Below are positions 10,319-18,751 of a stretch of DNA of 64,000 nt, piece by piece; within the stretch, counting starts at the first letter, position 1, and every line of letters starts with the position of its first letter. The position numbers and the translations under genes are program-made. Where the stretch lies: the NCBI RefSeq assembly GCF_009193255.1, contig NZ_WACG01000006.1, forward strand, positions 186,001 through 250,000. The letters run 5' to 3'. The notes below the pieces were generated by a model. That model was not told the origin of the DNA, did no database searches, and saw only the letters and a list, made by a program, of their open reading frames with translations. The stretch is from Arthrobacter koreensis (GTDB lineage Bacteria > Actinomycetota > Actinomycetes > Actinomycetales > Micrococcaceae).

Positions 10319-11041
10319 TTGTTGCCGACGGATGTGTTGGTAGAAATCTGGTCCGATATCGGATGCCCCTGGTGTTTCATTGGCAAGCGGCGGTTTGAGG
10401 CTGCCCTGTCCCGCTTCGAGCACGCTCCGGAGGTGGAAGTCCGCTGGCGCAGCTACCAGCTGGACCCCACGCTGCCCGAGCGTTTCGAGGGCACGGAAGT
10501 CGAGTACCTCAGCAAGGTCAAGGGCATGGACCCGGCCCAGGTTTCCGGGATGCTGGACCACGTCACCGCCCAGGCTGCCGGTGTTGGCCTGAGCTACCGG
10601 TTCGATGAGCTCAAGGTCGCAAACACTTTCACCGCGCACCGCCTCATTCACCTTGCCCATGACCGGCGCGGCGCCGAAGCTGCTGCCGGGGTGAAGGAAG
10701 CGCTCCTCGCCGCCCACTTCGAGCAGGGCCGGGACATTTCCAGCCACGATGTGCTGGCCGGGATTGGTGCAGAGGCCGGGCTGGATCCCGAAGCAGTGCG
10801 CAGCGTCCTGGCAGGGAGCGAGTACACCGATTCAGTGAACGCGGACATCGCCGAGGCCCGGGCCCTGGGCGTCAGCGGCGTCCCGTTCTTCGTGCTGGAC
10901 CGAAAGTACGGCATTTCCGGAGCGCAGCCCGAAGAGGTATTCACCCAGGCGCTCTCCCAGGCCTGGGCAGAAAGCAGGCAGCCGCTGCAGCCCATCGCCG
11001 CCGAAAGCGGAGCCTGCGCCGTCGACGGCAGCGGCTGCTAG
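10319..11041 (+). CDS. DsbA-family oxidoreductase, FrnE-like
   Basis: This 240-aa protein has a thioredoxin fold with an N-terminal CPWC active site (IWSDIGCPWCFIGKRRFE, Cys near residues 16 and 19), an alpha-helical insertion, and the cis-proline loop GVSGVPFFVLD. This matches the FrnE/2-hydroxychromene-carboxylate-isomerase-like branch of the DsbA superfamily. No signal peptide is present, so it is cytoplasmic, as FrnE of Deinococcus is. It probably acts in disulfide exchange or oxidative-stress defence. The start is TTG at 10319 or GTG at 10334 (MLVEIWSD); the second gives the more usual N-terminus. Confidence 0.83.
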   Translation: MLPTDVLVEIWSDIGCPWCFIGKRRFEAALSRFEHAPEVEVRWRSYQLDPTLPERFEGTEVEYLSKVKGMDPAQVSGMLDHVTAQAAGVGLSYRFDELKVANTFTAHRLIHLAHDRRGAEAAAGVKEALLAAHFEQGRDISSHDVLAGIGAEAGLDPEAVRSVLAGSEYTDSVNADIAEARALGVSGVPFFVLDRKYGISGAQPEEVFTQALSQAWAESRQPLQPIAAESGACAVDGSGC

Positions 11042-11057
11042 CCAGCTCCCGGCTTCC

Positions 11058-11600
11058 TCACTTACCCGGTTGGAAGCCGAACTCCAGGGAACCTCCCCAG
11101 GTTCCAGGGAGTTCGGCTGCCCGCTGCAGGATAGTCACCGTTCCGGAGTAGGCGTCCACCTCAACGAGGTCACCTGTCCGAATGACCTGTACGGGATCCT
11201 CGTCCAGCTCACTGACCGTTGGAACCCTGGTGACGACGGCGCCAAGCACGGCCTTCGTGCTCATCTTGCTGAAAACCATGGCCGCCGGGGCCGCACCAAG
11301 AAGCCGGGTGCTTTGAAAGAATCCGGACCATCCGGATGAGCCCTTGGCGCCTGGGAAGACCAGGACCCTGCCCGCGAATGACACCCCGCAGAGGGGATGG
11401 CGCCGCTCGATGATGGTGCCTGTAGCCGGGTCGATCCCGCCCCAACCGGAAATAGTGGCAGGCGAAACAAGAGCCAAGCCCCGCGTCTTCCCGGGGACGA
11501 TTCCACGTCCCCGCAGTACAACGTGGTTTCCGCTTTCCGTCGCCCCGCCGGGTGCTGCCGCAGCCGCCTGCGGTGCCGTGTCCTGATCCGGGATGCTCAC
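11058..11600 (-). CDS. Aconitase X small (swivelling-domain) subunit, AcnX-S
   Basis: This 180-aa protein carries the AcnX swivel (DUF126-like) domain: VVLRGRGIVPGKTRGLALVS near the N-terminus, ISGWGGIDPATGTI and GRVLVFPGAKGSSGWSGFF in the middle, and GDLVEVDAYSGTVTI at the end. It pairs with the catalytic subunit just upstream. The GTG start overlaps the stop of that gene by 4 nt (GTGA), so translation is coupled. A split of AcnX into two polypeptides is known as the type II form. It is the last gene of the operon. Confidence 0.87.
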   Translation of the reverse strand: MSIPDQDTAPQAAAAAPGGATESGNHVVLRGRGIVPGKTRGLALVSPATISGWGGIDPATGTIIERRHPLCGVSFAGRVLVFPGAKGSSGWSGFFQSTRLLGAAPAAMVFSKMSTKAVLGAVVTRVPTVSELDEDPVQVIRTGDLVEVDAYSGTVTILQRAAELPGTWGGSLEFGFQPGK

Positions 11601-12877
11601 TGCAGGACCCCGTTCCACTTGCCTGTCAGGGCCGCCCGGACACAGTCCTCCGTAGTTCCAAACCACGCTTCGATGCCCAGGATTGCCGGCAGGTAGTGCG
11701 CCTGTTTTGCGCTGTCCGTAGCGAAGACCCTGGTTCCTTCCGGCGCAACCCGTGACATGGCAGGACACGAATCCGTGAGCAGCCGTCCCCCGGCACGTTC
11801 AATCACCGCGGAGTATCCATTCCGGTCGGCCACGGCGCGCAGGGCGCGCGGCGTCATCACCCACAGCTCGGTGTTCGGGTTCAGTTTCCTGCCCTCAAGC
11901 AGCGAGGCAATCTGGGCTATCTGCTCAAGGGAGGCATGGGGGCAGCCGAGCAGGATGAAGTCCACGTCTTCGGAGTCGCCCTGGCTGTTCAGCGAAGCGT
12001 AGGCGGCCTGCCGGTCGGCCTCCGTATAGGCAACGGCTTCCGGGACAGTGGCATGTCCGAAGGCATCATTGACGGTGGGCGCCTCCGGTGTGACGCCGGG
12101 CAGGTGGAAGATCTCCACGCCTCCGCTGGTGGCCAGTGCCGCGCCCAGATGCTTCAAATCGTTCAACGACGGTAATCCCAGGTTCCCGGTCAGGACCGGA
12201 CGCTCTTCCTGCACCACGTCCCCGGTGAAGTATCCGAACAGGCCCCAGTCCAGGAAGGAATCGATCCTCACATCGGACCTGATGAGGTGAGTGCCCTTCC
12301 GGTTCGCGTCGAGGTGGTTTCCCCAGTACGGGATCCGCCCTGTGAGACCGGCTGCGCCGGTGGAGGTCGTCCCTTCGCAGTTGGACTTCGCGCCGATCAC
12401 CGAGTTGGCGTAGACAACCGCTGAGGACTCCATCCAGGCAATGTGTTCGCCGCGGACCGGCAGGTTGCCCACCTGGTAGGGGGTACAGGTCGCCAGGATG
12501 TTGATGCCCCGGTCACTCGCGAAGGATTCCGCGTCTGCCTGCAGTTCCACCAAATGCGGGCTGTAGGGCGTGATGTTGAGTGCGTCGGCGCTGAAGCCGT
12601 GCTGTAACTGGCAGGTGGGAACACGCATCTTCGGAATCTCGATGTCCTCATCGCAGTCCAGGTTGATGACGGCATAGGCCTTGTTCCAACCGCCCTCGGC
12701 GGCGATTTTGTTCTTGGCCGGAGTGGGCTGGGTGGATGTCCCGGCCACGTTGCGCACGCTGCACAGGCGCTCAGCACCGAGTCCTTCCCCGTAGCGGATC
12801 AGCAGGTCCATGGCGGCTGCGACGGCGGAACCGTCCCGGCCGTCACGCATCGCCTTGTCATCATCGGTCAGTTGCAA
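11597..12877 (-). CDS. Aconitase X catalytic subunit, AcnX-L
   Basis: This protein of about 426 aa belongs to the DUF521/AcnX catalytic family, Fe-S hydro-lyases related to aconitase. Characterised members are cis-3-hydroxy-L-proline dehydratases (bacteria) and mevalonate-5-phosphate dehydratases (archaea). Candidate cluster ligands are the Cys in GAKSNCEGTTS, LLGCPHASLEQ and LLTDSCPAMS. TLD-like substrate loops include VAGTSTQPTPAKN and TCTPYQVGNLP. The start is TTG at 12877, with AGGGAG 9 nt upstream; the longer frame to 13018 only shadows the upstream gene. Its first 17 nt overlap the end of the FAD oxidoreductase gene. The substrate here is unknown. Confidence 0.88.
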   Translation of the reverse strand: MQLTDDDKAMRDGRDGSAVAAAMDLLIRYGEGLGAERLCSVRNVAGTSTQPTPAKNKIAAEGGWNKAYAVINLDCDEDIEIPKMRVPTCQLQHGFSADALNITPYSPHLVELQADAESFASDRGINILATCTPYQVGNLPVRGEHIAWMESSAVVYANSVIGAKSNCEGTTSTGAAGLTGRIPYWGNHLDANRKGTHLIRSDVRIDSFLDWGLFGYFTGDVVQEERPVLTGNLGLPSLNDLKHLGAALATSGGVEIFHLPGVTPEAPTVNDAFGHATVPEAVAYTEADRQAAYASLNSQGDSEDVDFILLGCPHASLEQIAQIASLLEGRKLNPNTELWVMTPRALRAVADRNGYSAVIERAGGRLLTDSCPAMSRVAPEGTRVFATDSAKQAHYLPAILGIEAWFGTTEDCVRAALTGKWNGVLQ

Positions 12878-14204
12878 GAACCTGCTCCCTTCCGGGTTGT
12901 CCGCCTGCTGTTTCGTCCTCGCCGATGTTGACCCGAATGCGTTCACGCAGGTCGGCCAGGTTGATCTCGGAAACCGGTCCGCCGTCGGCAAGGTCGAGGG
13001 CATGGGCAGCCGCCTCACCCATTGCCGCGCAGGGGCCCATCACCCGCACACTGGACAGGGCCGCAGCATCGCCGTCAACGCAGCGTCCTGCGGCGAGCAG
13101 GTTCACCGCACCGCGCGGAGTGATACTGCCCAAGGGCACATAGTGGACGTGCTCGGAATCAAAGACGTCCCACACGTATCCCTCCGGCCGGTCATGCAGC
13201 TCGATCGGCCAGGCGGTACGCGCCACCGCATCCTCGAAACGGAAGCCGGTCTTCACCTCATCAGTGGTGAGCTGGTGCTCTCCTGCAATCCACCTGGTCT
13301 GCCGGCGCCCCGGGAAGCCATAAAGGCGGACTGTGGCCCGTCCGAACGCGTCGGGGAACTCGGCCCGCAGGAAGTCGACCACCCTGTCCGCCTGTTCCTT
13401 GCCGCGCAGCTGGGCAGCGGAAGCTTCGATCACCTGCAGCGGAGCTTCCACGTGGGTCATGTTCATGACGGCGGTATCCCGCCCCGGGAAGAAGAAGGCA
13501 AGTCCGTCGCGCCGGAGCAATCCGTACTCGTCTGCCTTCTCGGCTACCCGGTTGGTCAGTTCGTCAGCCGGAGGAGCGTGCACAGGATCCAGGTTTTCCA
13601 GCCGGACCTGCTGGGACCCCCAGATGGTCCGTTCAGGTACCCGGCATTCCAAACCTGCTTCCCAGGTCAGCGCCGCGTCACCGCTCGCATCTATGAAAGA
13701 GTCCGCACTGACCCGGATCAGCCCGTATCTGGTGGCGAAAACGACGGCGCGCAGGTGACCGCCGTCGTTCTCCACGTCCAGGATGGATGCCCCGGTCACC
13801 GGAATGACCCCGGCCCGGTCGATCTGGGTTTCCATCCAGCGTCCGACGGCGTTCTCGTCATAGTTCACGGTGATGGTGTGCCGGTAGTTGTAGGAAATGT
13901 CGCCGGTCCGTGCCAGGTCTTCGAACATTGGATCGAAGATGCCGTGGGTGAGCTGCCGGTATTCGGGTCCGTTGCCGAAAACCCCGCAAAACAGCCCGAT
14001 CAGCGAATTGGCGCACTGGCCGCCGAGAACGGGCAGGGCGTCAACGATCACTACCCTTCGTCCCAGCCTGGCCGCCGTCAGCGCGGCGGAGATGCCGGCA
14101 ATACCGGCACCGACGACGCACAGGTCCGCGGACAGTTCTTCGGCCGGCGCGTGCGGCGGTTTTGTGAGAGTGCGAATCTTTACTTCAGTCAGTGGGTGAG
14201 GCAT
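12861..14204 (-). CDS. FAD-dependent oxidoreductase (FAD_oxidored type)
   Basis: This 447-aa protein has an N-terminal dinucleotide-binding motif VVGAGIAGISAALTAARLG (about residues 30-48), an acidic end to the second strand (VVIVDALPVLGG), and a C-terminal FAD loop LLAAGRCVDGDAAALSS. The segment SFIDASGDAALTWEAG is typical of the PF12831-type flavoproteins. It would oxidise an alcohol or amine, or act on a C=C bond; the acceptor is unknown. AAGGA lies 6 nt before the ATG at 14204. It is 29 nt after the IlvD/Edd gene and overlaps AcnX-L by 17 nt, so it belongs to the same catabolic operon. Confidence 0.85.
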   Translation of the reverse strand: MPHPLTEVKIRTLTKPPHAPAEELSADLCVVGAGIAGISAALTAARLGRRVVIVDALPVLGGQCANSLIGLFCGVFGNGPEYRQLTHGIFDPMFEDLARTGDISYNYRHTITVNYDENAVGRWMETQIDRAGVIPVTGASILDVENDGGHLRAVVFATRYGLIRVSADSFIDASGDAALTWEAGLECRVPERTIWGSQQVRLENLDPVHAPPADELTNRVAEKADEYGLLRRDGLAFFFPGRDTAVMNMTHVEAPLQVIEASAAQLRGKEQADRVVDFLRAEFPDAFGRATVRLYGFPGRRQTRWIAGEHQLTTDEVKTGFRFEDAVARTAWPIELHDRPEGYVWDVFDSEHVHYVPLGSITPRGAVNLLAAGRCVDGDAAALSSVRVMGPCAAMGEAAAHALDLADGGPVSEINLADLRERIRVNIGEDETAGGQPGREQVLATDR

Positions 14205-14233
14205 GAAAATCCTTATCATCTGTGGAAGCCGCA

Positions 14234-15907
14234 CTAGCGGCTTAGGGTGGCCCCGTGTTCCAGCGGCGAGACGTTGCGGGCATAGAGCCCGAGCCAACCC
14301 CTCGTCTGCCCGCCGGAGCGGGGAGCCGCGGATTCCGTCCGGCGATGGTCGAGTTCGCCGGCGGGAACGTCGAGGTCCACTGTCCTGGCCGGGATATCGA
14401 TGGCGACCCGGTCGCCGTCGCGCACAAGCCGCAGCGGGCCGTCCACCCCGCCTTCAGGTTTGACCTCCCCGACGACGATTCCCTGGTTCACGAGGCCGGA
14501 CAGCTGGCCGTCAGTGAGCACGGCGACCTTGCCGGTCAGTCCCGCGCCATTGAGCGCGAAGACCACGTTGGAGGCCATGCCCATCCCCGGGGTGCCCACC
14601 GGACCGACCCCGCGCAGCACCAGGACCTCCCCGGGCAGGACTGCGCCCGTCTCGATCGCGGAGATGGCTGCTGCGGCTTCTTCGAAGACCCGCGCCGGTC
14701 CGGCGAACCGGTCATCGCGTTTTTCGGTAGCCGAGAGCTTGACGATTGACCCTTCGGGTGCCAGGGATCCGCGCAGGATCTGAATAGTCGCCTGCACTCC
14801 GCGCGGGTTGTCCAGCGGCCTGATCAGCTCCGGGTCGGGGACCTCGAAGCCCTCCAGGGCCTGGTTCAGCGATTCACCGGTGATGGTGGTGGCATGCAGG
14901 TCCAGCACTGGCTTCAGCTGCGTGAGCACGGCACGGGCACCGCCGGCACCTTCAAAGTCCTCGATGCTGTCCGGCCCGCTCGGACGGACCGCTGCCAGCG
15001 GCCGGACGTGTTCGGCCAGTTCGGTGAAGAGACCATTGATGTCCACGTCCACCCCGGTTTCAACCGCGATCGCCTGGAGGTGCTTGACGCTGTTGATGGA
15101 ACCGCTGACGGCGAGTACGGCGGCGGCCGCGTTGCGGAAAGCACCCGCCGTCATGATCGAGCGGGGCGTGCGCCCATGCCGGACAGCGTCCAGGATCGCT
15201 GTGGCAGAGCGTGCCGCGTTGTCCCACATCTTGGGGCTGTTGGCCGCAACCGGCGCAGCACCGGGCAGGGTCATGCCCAGGGCCTCCGCGACGATGTGCA
15301 TGGTGTTGGCGGTACCCATGCCCGTGCACACGCCCGGTCCCTTGATCGCGCGGTCGCTGATCGAGCACAGATCCTCGACGGTGATCCCGCCGGTGGCCAC
15401 GTGCCCGGCTTGAATAAAGACTTCCTCGATGTCTGCCGGCTCGCCGCTGTCGAGTACGCCGCAGGGCTGGTAACCGCAGGGGATAACGATGGTGGGCACA
15501 TTGATCCGGCCTGCTGCCATGAGCTGCCCCGGCGTGGTCTTGTCGCACGAGGCCAGGCAGATCATGCCGTCCAGCATGGCGCCCTCAACGGCCGCTTCGA
15601 CGTCGTTGGCCAGCAGGTCCCGGCTGGAGAGCACGTAACCGCCTTTACCCCCGGCCGCCATGATGAAGTCGGTGGGCGCGACCGTCCGGATCTCGAACGC
15701 CACGCCGCCTGCTTCTCGAACCGCCTCGCAGACCCGGTCCGCAATGTCATCCAGGTGGCTGAAGCAGGGGGCTAGTTTCGACGACGAGTTGACGACGGCG
15801 ATCTTGGGTTTGGTCAGGTCCTCATCGGTGAGGCCAAGCACCTTCCACTGGGTGCGCCGGGTGGCCCACCGTGGACTTCCGACCGGAAAGTTGCTGCGCA
15901 GTTCCAT
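14234..15907 (-). CDS. IlvD/Edd-family Fe-S dehydratase
   Basis: This 557-aa protein has all three Fe-S cysteines of the family in place: Cys48 in LAPCFSHL, Cys121 in ASCDKTTPG and Cys194 in GVCTGMGTANTM. The Mg-binding and catalytic regions follow (TDGQLSGLVNQG near the C-terminus). The family includes dihydroxyacid dehydratase, 6-phosphogluconate dehydratase and several sugar-acid dehydratases. The operon context with uptake genes argues for a catabolic polyhydroxy acid and not valine/isoleucine synthesis. Its ATG directly follows the TAA stop of the permease gene (no gap), so translation is coupled. Confidence 0.88.
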   Translation of the reverse strand: MELRSNFPVGSPRWATRRTQWKVLGLTDEDLTKPKIAVVNSSSKLAPCFSHLDDIADRVCEAVREAGGVAFEIRTVAPTDFIMAAGGKGGYVLSSRDLLANDVEAAVEGAMLDGMICLASCDKTTPGQLMAAGRINVPTIVIPCGYQPCGVLDSGEPADIEEVFIQAGHVATGGITVEDLCSISDRAIKGPGVCTGMGTANTMHIVAEALGMTLPGAAPVAANSPKMWDNAARSATAILDAVRHGRTPRSIMTAGAFRNAAAAVLAVSGSINSVKHLQAIAVETGVDVDINGLFTELAEHVRPLAAVRPSGPDSIEDFEGAGGARAVLTQLKPVLDLHATTITGESLNQALEGFEVPDPELIRPLDNPRGVQATIQILRGSLAPEGSIVKLSATEKRDDRFAGPARVFEEAAAAISAIETGAVLPGEVLVLRGVGPVGTPGMGMASNVVFALNGAGLTGKVAVLTDGQLSGLVNQGIVVGEVKPEGGVDGPLRLVRDGDRVAIDIPARTVDLDVPAGELDHRRTESAAPRSGGQTRGWLGLYARNVSPLEHGATLSR

Positions 15908-16702
15908 TTAGCCCTCCGCCTTCCGCCCGTAAACCGACTCGTGCCAGGGGATCGCCAGGCGTTTGAAGGATGTGACGATGAAGTACATGGCCAGGCCGAC
16001 GGAAGCAAGCATCAGGATGACGGCGAAGAGTGCAGGTGCGTTGAGTTCGTTCAAAGTCCTGACAACCATGTAGCCCAGGCCTTCGTTGCCGCCGAGATAT
16101 TCGCCAACAATTGTTCCGATCACTGCCAGGACAATCGCCGTTTCCATTCCCGCGAACACGTGGGGCATCATGCTTTTGATTTCCAGGTGGGTGAAGGTCT
16201 GCCAGCGGTTGGCGTTGATGGACTGCATGACGTCACGGTGGCCGCGGTCTACGGAGCGGACGCCGAGCAGGACGTTCAGCATCACGGGGAAGAAGGCCAG
16301 GAGCGCGGCAATGATGACCTTGGTGGTCATGCCGAATCCGAACCAGATGACGAAGAGCGGAATCAGCGCAACCTTGGGAATGACCTCCAGTGCAATGATC
16401 AGGGGACGCACGCTGGCTTCCAGCAGTGGAAGCTTGCCGAGCAGGACGCCGACGATAATGCCGGCGGCAACGCCGACCGAGAACCCGATCACAATCTCGA
16501 TGACGGTGATCCGGACGTGCTGCCAGGTACTGGCCTGCACCAGGAGGTCGCCGAGGTTTTCGAAGACCTGGCTGGGCGGCGGGAGCACGAGCGGCGAGAC
16601 GTCCAAGGCCTTGACTGACAGCTCCCAGACCACGAAGAGGACCACCAGCAGCCCGGGTGTCGTGATCCAGGGCAGTACCTTGATGAGTTTGCGGCGGTTC
16701 AC
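15908..16702 (-). CDS. ABC transporter permease, SsuC/TauC family
   Basis: This 264-aa inner-membrane protein has about six helices (first at residues 12-31) and the EAA loop for the ATPase in the region MLNVLLGVRSVDRGHRDVMQSINANRW. It belongs to the binding-protein-dependent permeases for sulfonates, nitrate, taurine, aromatic acids and pyrimidine precursors. The GTG start overlaps the ATPase stop by 4 nt. A single permease gene suggests a homodimeric channel. With the ATPase and binding protein it imports the operon's unknown substrate. Confidence 0.88.
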   Translation of the reverse strand: MNRRKLIKVLPWITTPGLLVVLFVVWELSVKALDVSPLVLPPPSQVFENLGDLLVQASTWQHVRITVIEIVIGFSVGVAAGIIVGVLLGKLPLLEASVRPLIIALEVIPKVALIPLFVIWFGFGMTTKVIIAALLAFFPVMLNVLLGVRSVDRGHRDVMQSINANRWQTFTHLEIKSMMPHVFAGMETAIVLAVIGTIVGEYLGGNEGLGYMVVRTLNELNAPALFAVILMLASVGLAMYFIVTSFKRLAIPWHESVYGRKAEG

Positions 16703-17544
16703 TGTTCGTCCTCCTGGTTCAGGGAAGCGCGAAGCTCCGCCACTACGGTGTTGAACTCCTTGCCGGTCTGGACTTCCACTGCGCGCGGCCGGGCCAGCGG
16801 CACGTCTGCGATGTCCTTGATCCGGCCTGGCCGAGGGGTGAGGTGGACGACGCGGTCGCCGAGGAACACGGCCTCCTCGATGTCATGCGTTACGAAGACC
16901 ACCGTTGCCTGGGTGGCCAGGGCGATCCGCTGGATCTCGAGGTTCATCTTTTCCCGGGTCAGCGCATCGAGGGCACCGAATGGCTCGTCCATGAGCAGCA
17001 GCTCGGGGTTGTCGCTGAGGGCGCGGGCGATCGCGGCACGCTGCCGCATACCGCCGGACAGCTCACGCGGATAACTGCGCAGGAATTTGTCCAGCCCCAC
17101 CAGTTCAGCCAGTTCCCCGGCCCTTTCCAGCCGTTCCCGCTTCTTGACCCCCCGCAGTTTCAGCGGAAGGGCAATGTTTTCCTCGATGCTGTACCAGGGA
17201 AACAGGTTGGCATCCTGGAAAACGACGCCGAGGCGCTTGATCACGCTGGAATCGACCGTTCCGTTGTGCCAGAGGCTCTTGTCCCCTATCTCAACCTGTC
17301 CTGCCGTCGGCGCCACCAGTCCCGCCATGATCCGCAGCAGGGTGGTCTTGCCGCAGCCTGAGCGTCCGATCAGTGACACGAACTCCCTGCGGCGGATTTC
17401 AAGGTTGATATTGGACAGGGCTTCCACTGAGCCGCGTTCGGTCTTGTATGTCTTATGGAGACCTTCAATGCGGATCTCCACCGGCCGGCCGTCGCCCTCC
17501 GCTGCGGGGAGCGAGGCCAGGGTGCTGTCAACGTGCATGGTCAT
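16699..17544 (-). CDS. ABC transporter ATP-binding protein, SsuB/TauB family
   Basis: This 281-aa protein has Walker A GRSGCGKTT (about residue 60), Q-loop VVFQDANLFPW, signature LSGGMRQR, Walker B LLLMDEP with D-loop ALDALTRE, and H-loop VFVTHDIEEA. The Q-loop DANLFPW and switch region VHLTPRPGRI are typical of the nitrate/sulfonate/taurine importer ATPases. It lies 15 nt after the binding-protein gene and 4 nt overlapped with the permease. Confidence 0.92.
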   Translation of the reverse strand: MTMHVDSTLASLPAAEGDGRPVEIRIEGLHKTYKTERGSVEALSNINLEIRRREFVSLIGRSGCGKTTLLRIMAGLVAPTAGQVEIGDKSLWHNGTVDSSVIKRLGVVFQDANLFPWYSIEENIALPLKLRGVKKRERLERAGELAELVGLDKFLRSYPRELSGGMRQRAAIARALSDNPELLLMDEPFGALDALTREKMNLEIQRIALATQATVVFVTHDIEEAVFLGDRVVHLTPRPGRIKDIADVPLARPRAVEVQTGKEFNTVVAELRASLNQEDEQ

Positions 17545-17559
17545 TCCTCAATCCCGGCG

Positions 17560-18633
17560 TTACTTGCTGGCCGGGAGGTAGCTGTTGTCCATCCACTGCT
17601 TCGGGTCGCTGCCGGCTGGGATCATCCCCGCGTCGACAAGCTCTTCATAGCCCTCGACCCAGTACTCCTCCACCGTTTGCAGGAGCGGCTGGGTACCCTT
17701 GGCTGTCCAGAGGCTGCGGCTCTGGCGGAGCGATTCCTTGGCAACCGTGTCGTCGTCGAGCGAGGCGAAGGAGTACTTGGATCGCATCGTTTCCAGCACG
17801 CCGTCGAGCTCTTCGTCGTCCACGATCGCCTGCGTGGCGTCGTGTATGGCTGCCAGGTACTTCCGGATATCGTCCCCGTGCTCTTCGAGGCCTTCCTTGG
17901 TGGCCGTATAGACCTGGGCATCTGCACGGACGGAGTCCCCGGCGTCGAACACCGCGGCCTCACCCTCAAACTGCTGGCTGGCCACAATCGACTGGTCAAT
18001 GCTGACCATGTAGCCGACGATGTCTCCGCGCTTGACCAGTTCGAATGTTCCCGGACCGAGGCCAACCACCTGCCTCTTGACCTCACTGGGATCGAAGCCG
18101 GCCTTATGCAGCATCAGTGACAGTGACTTGTCACTGGTGCCGCCTTCCGAGGGGACACCCATGGTGGTGCCGAGAAAATCCTCCGGCTTCTCCAACGGGT
18201 GGTCTTTGCTGTACAGGGTTCGGATGGAGGAACCGCGAACGATGCTGCCCACGTTGACCAGCGGCTGTCCGTCAGCAGCTGCGGTCATGAGGTCGATTGC
18301 TCCGACGCGCGTCAGGGGAGCAACTCCGGAGATCAACGTCTGAAGGGCCTGGGGAGACCCTTTGGTCGTTTGGAATGTCACTTTGAGACCCTGCTCAGCG
18401 AAATACCCTCCCGCATCCGCAAGCAGTTCGGGCGCTACGGAAAGCGTCTCCATGGGGAGGTAGCTCAGGTATGTGAAGTCCTTTAGTCCGCCGGTGGCGG
18501 CGGGTGCCGTTGAGCTGCCGCAGCTGACGATCGTGCTGCTGAAGGCCCCGAGCGTGGCCACGCCCAGCGCGCCTGTCAGGAAGCCCCGGCGGTTGATGGG
18601 CGGACGTTGGGTCTGTGCATTCGTGGGGAACAT
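17560..18633 (-). CDS. Substrate-binding lipoprotein, NMT1/SsuA-like, Tat-targeted
   Basis: This 357-aa protein has an N-terminus INRRGFLTGALGVATLGAF with the twin-arginine motif and ends in a lipobox-like STIVSCGSS. It is therefore probably folded in the cytoplasm, exported by Tat and lipid-anchored. The mature part begins LKDFTYLSYLPMETLSVAPE, then GGYFAEQGLKVTFQTTKGSP and AIDLMTAAADGQPLVNVG, the usual NMT1/THI5-like layout. AGAGGAG lies 6 nt before the ATG. This family binds planar or anionic compounds; the ligand is not predictable. It is the first gene of the catabolic operon after the regulator. Confidence 0.87.
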   Translation of the reverse strand: MFPTNAQTQRPPINRRGFLTGALGVATLGAFSSTIVSCGSSTAPAATGGLKDFTYLSYLPMETLSVAPELLADAGGYFAEQGLKVTFQTTKGSPQALQTLISGVAPLTRVGAIDLMTAAADGQPLVNVGSIVRGSSIRTLYSKDHPLEKPEDFLGTTMGVPSEGGTSDKSLSLMLHKAGFDPSEVKRQVVGLGPGTFELVKRGDIVGYMVSIDQSIVASQQFEGEAAVFDAGDSVRADAQVYTATKEGLEEHGDDIRKYLAAIHDATQAIVDDEELDGVLETMRSKYSFASLDDDTVAKESLRQSRSLWTAKGTQPLLQTVEEYWVEGYEELVDAGMIPAGSDPKQWMDNSYLPASK

Positions 18634-18751
18634 CGTTGTCTCCTCTTTCGGTGGAAAACCGTTGGAGACACTCTCTCAACCCCTGGCAGACGCCCCTAGT
18701 CACTTCCCGCTGAATGAGATCTGCGTCACTATTCGTTCGTTCATGACGAAC
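18634..18751 (-). promoter_or_regulatory. Candidate operator sites between iclR and the binding-protein gene
   Basis: Two inverted repeats lie here. One is perfect (GTTCGT-n5-ACGAAC, 18735-18751) and overlaps the iclR stop. The other is an imperfect GTTG...CAAC-type repeat around 18661-18680, about 30 bp before the binding-protein start. Either could be an IclR-family site; no clear -35/-10 pair was found. Confidence 0.35.

Noticed and set aside
11058-12877. AcnX as cis-3-hydroxyproline dehydratase
   Set aside because: The expected pyrroline-2-carboxylate reductase partner and proline-type transporter are absent; kept only as one possibility.
14234-15907. Assignment as ilvD for branched-chain amino-acid synthesis
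   Set aside because: The gene is fused by context to an importer, AcnX and an IclR regulator, and no ilv genes are near; a catabolic sugar- or hydroxy-acid dehydratase is more likely.
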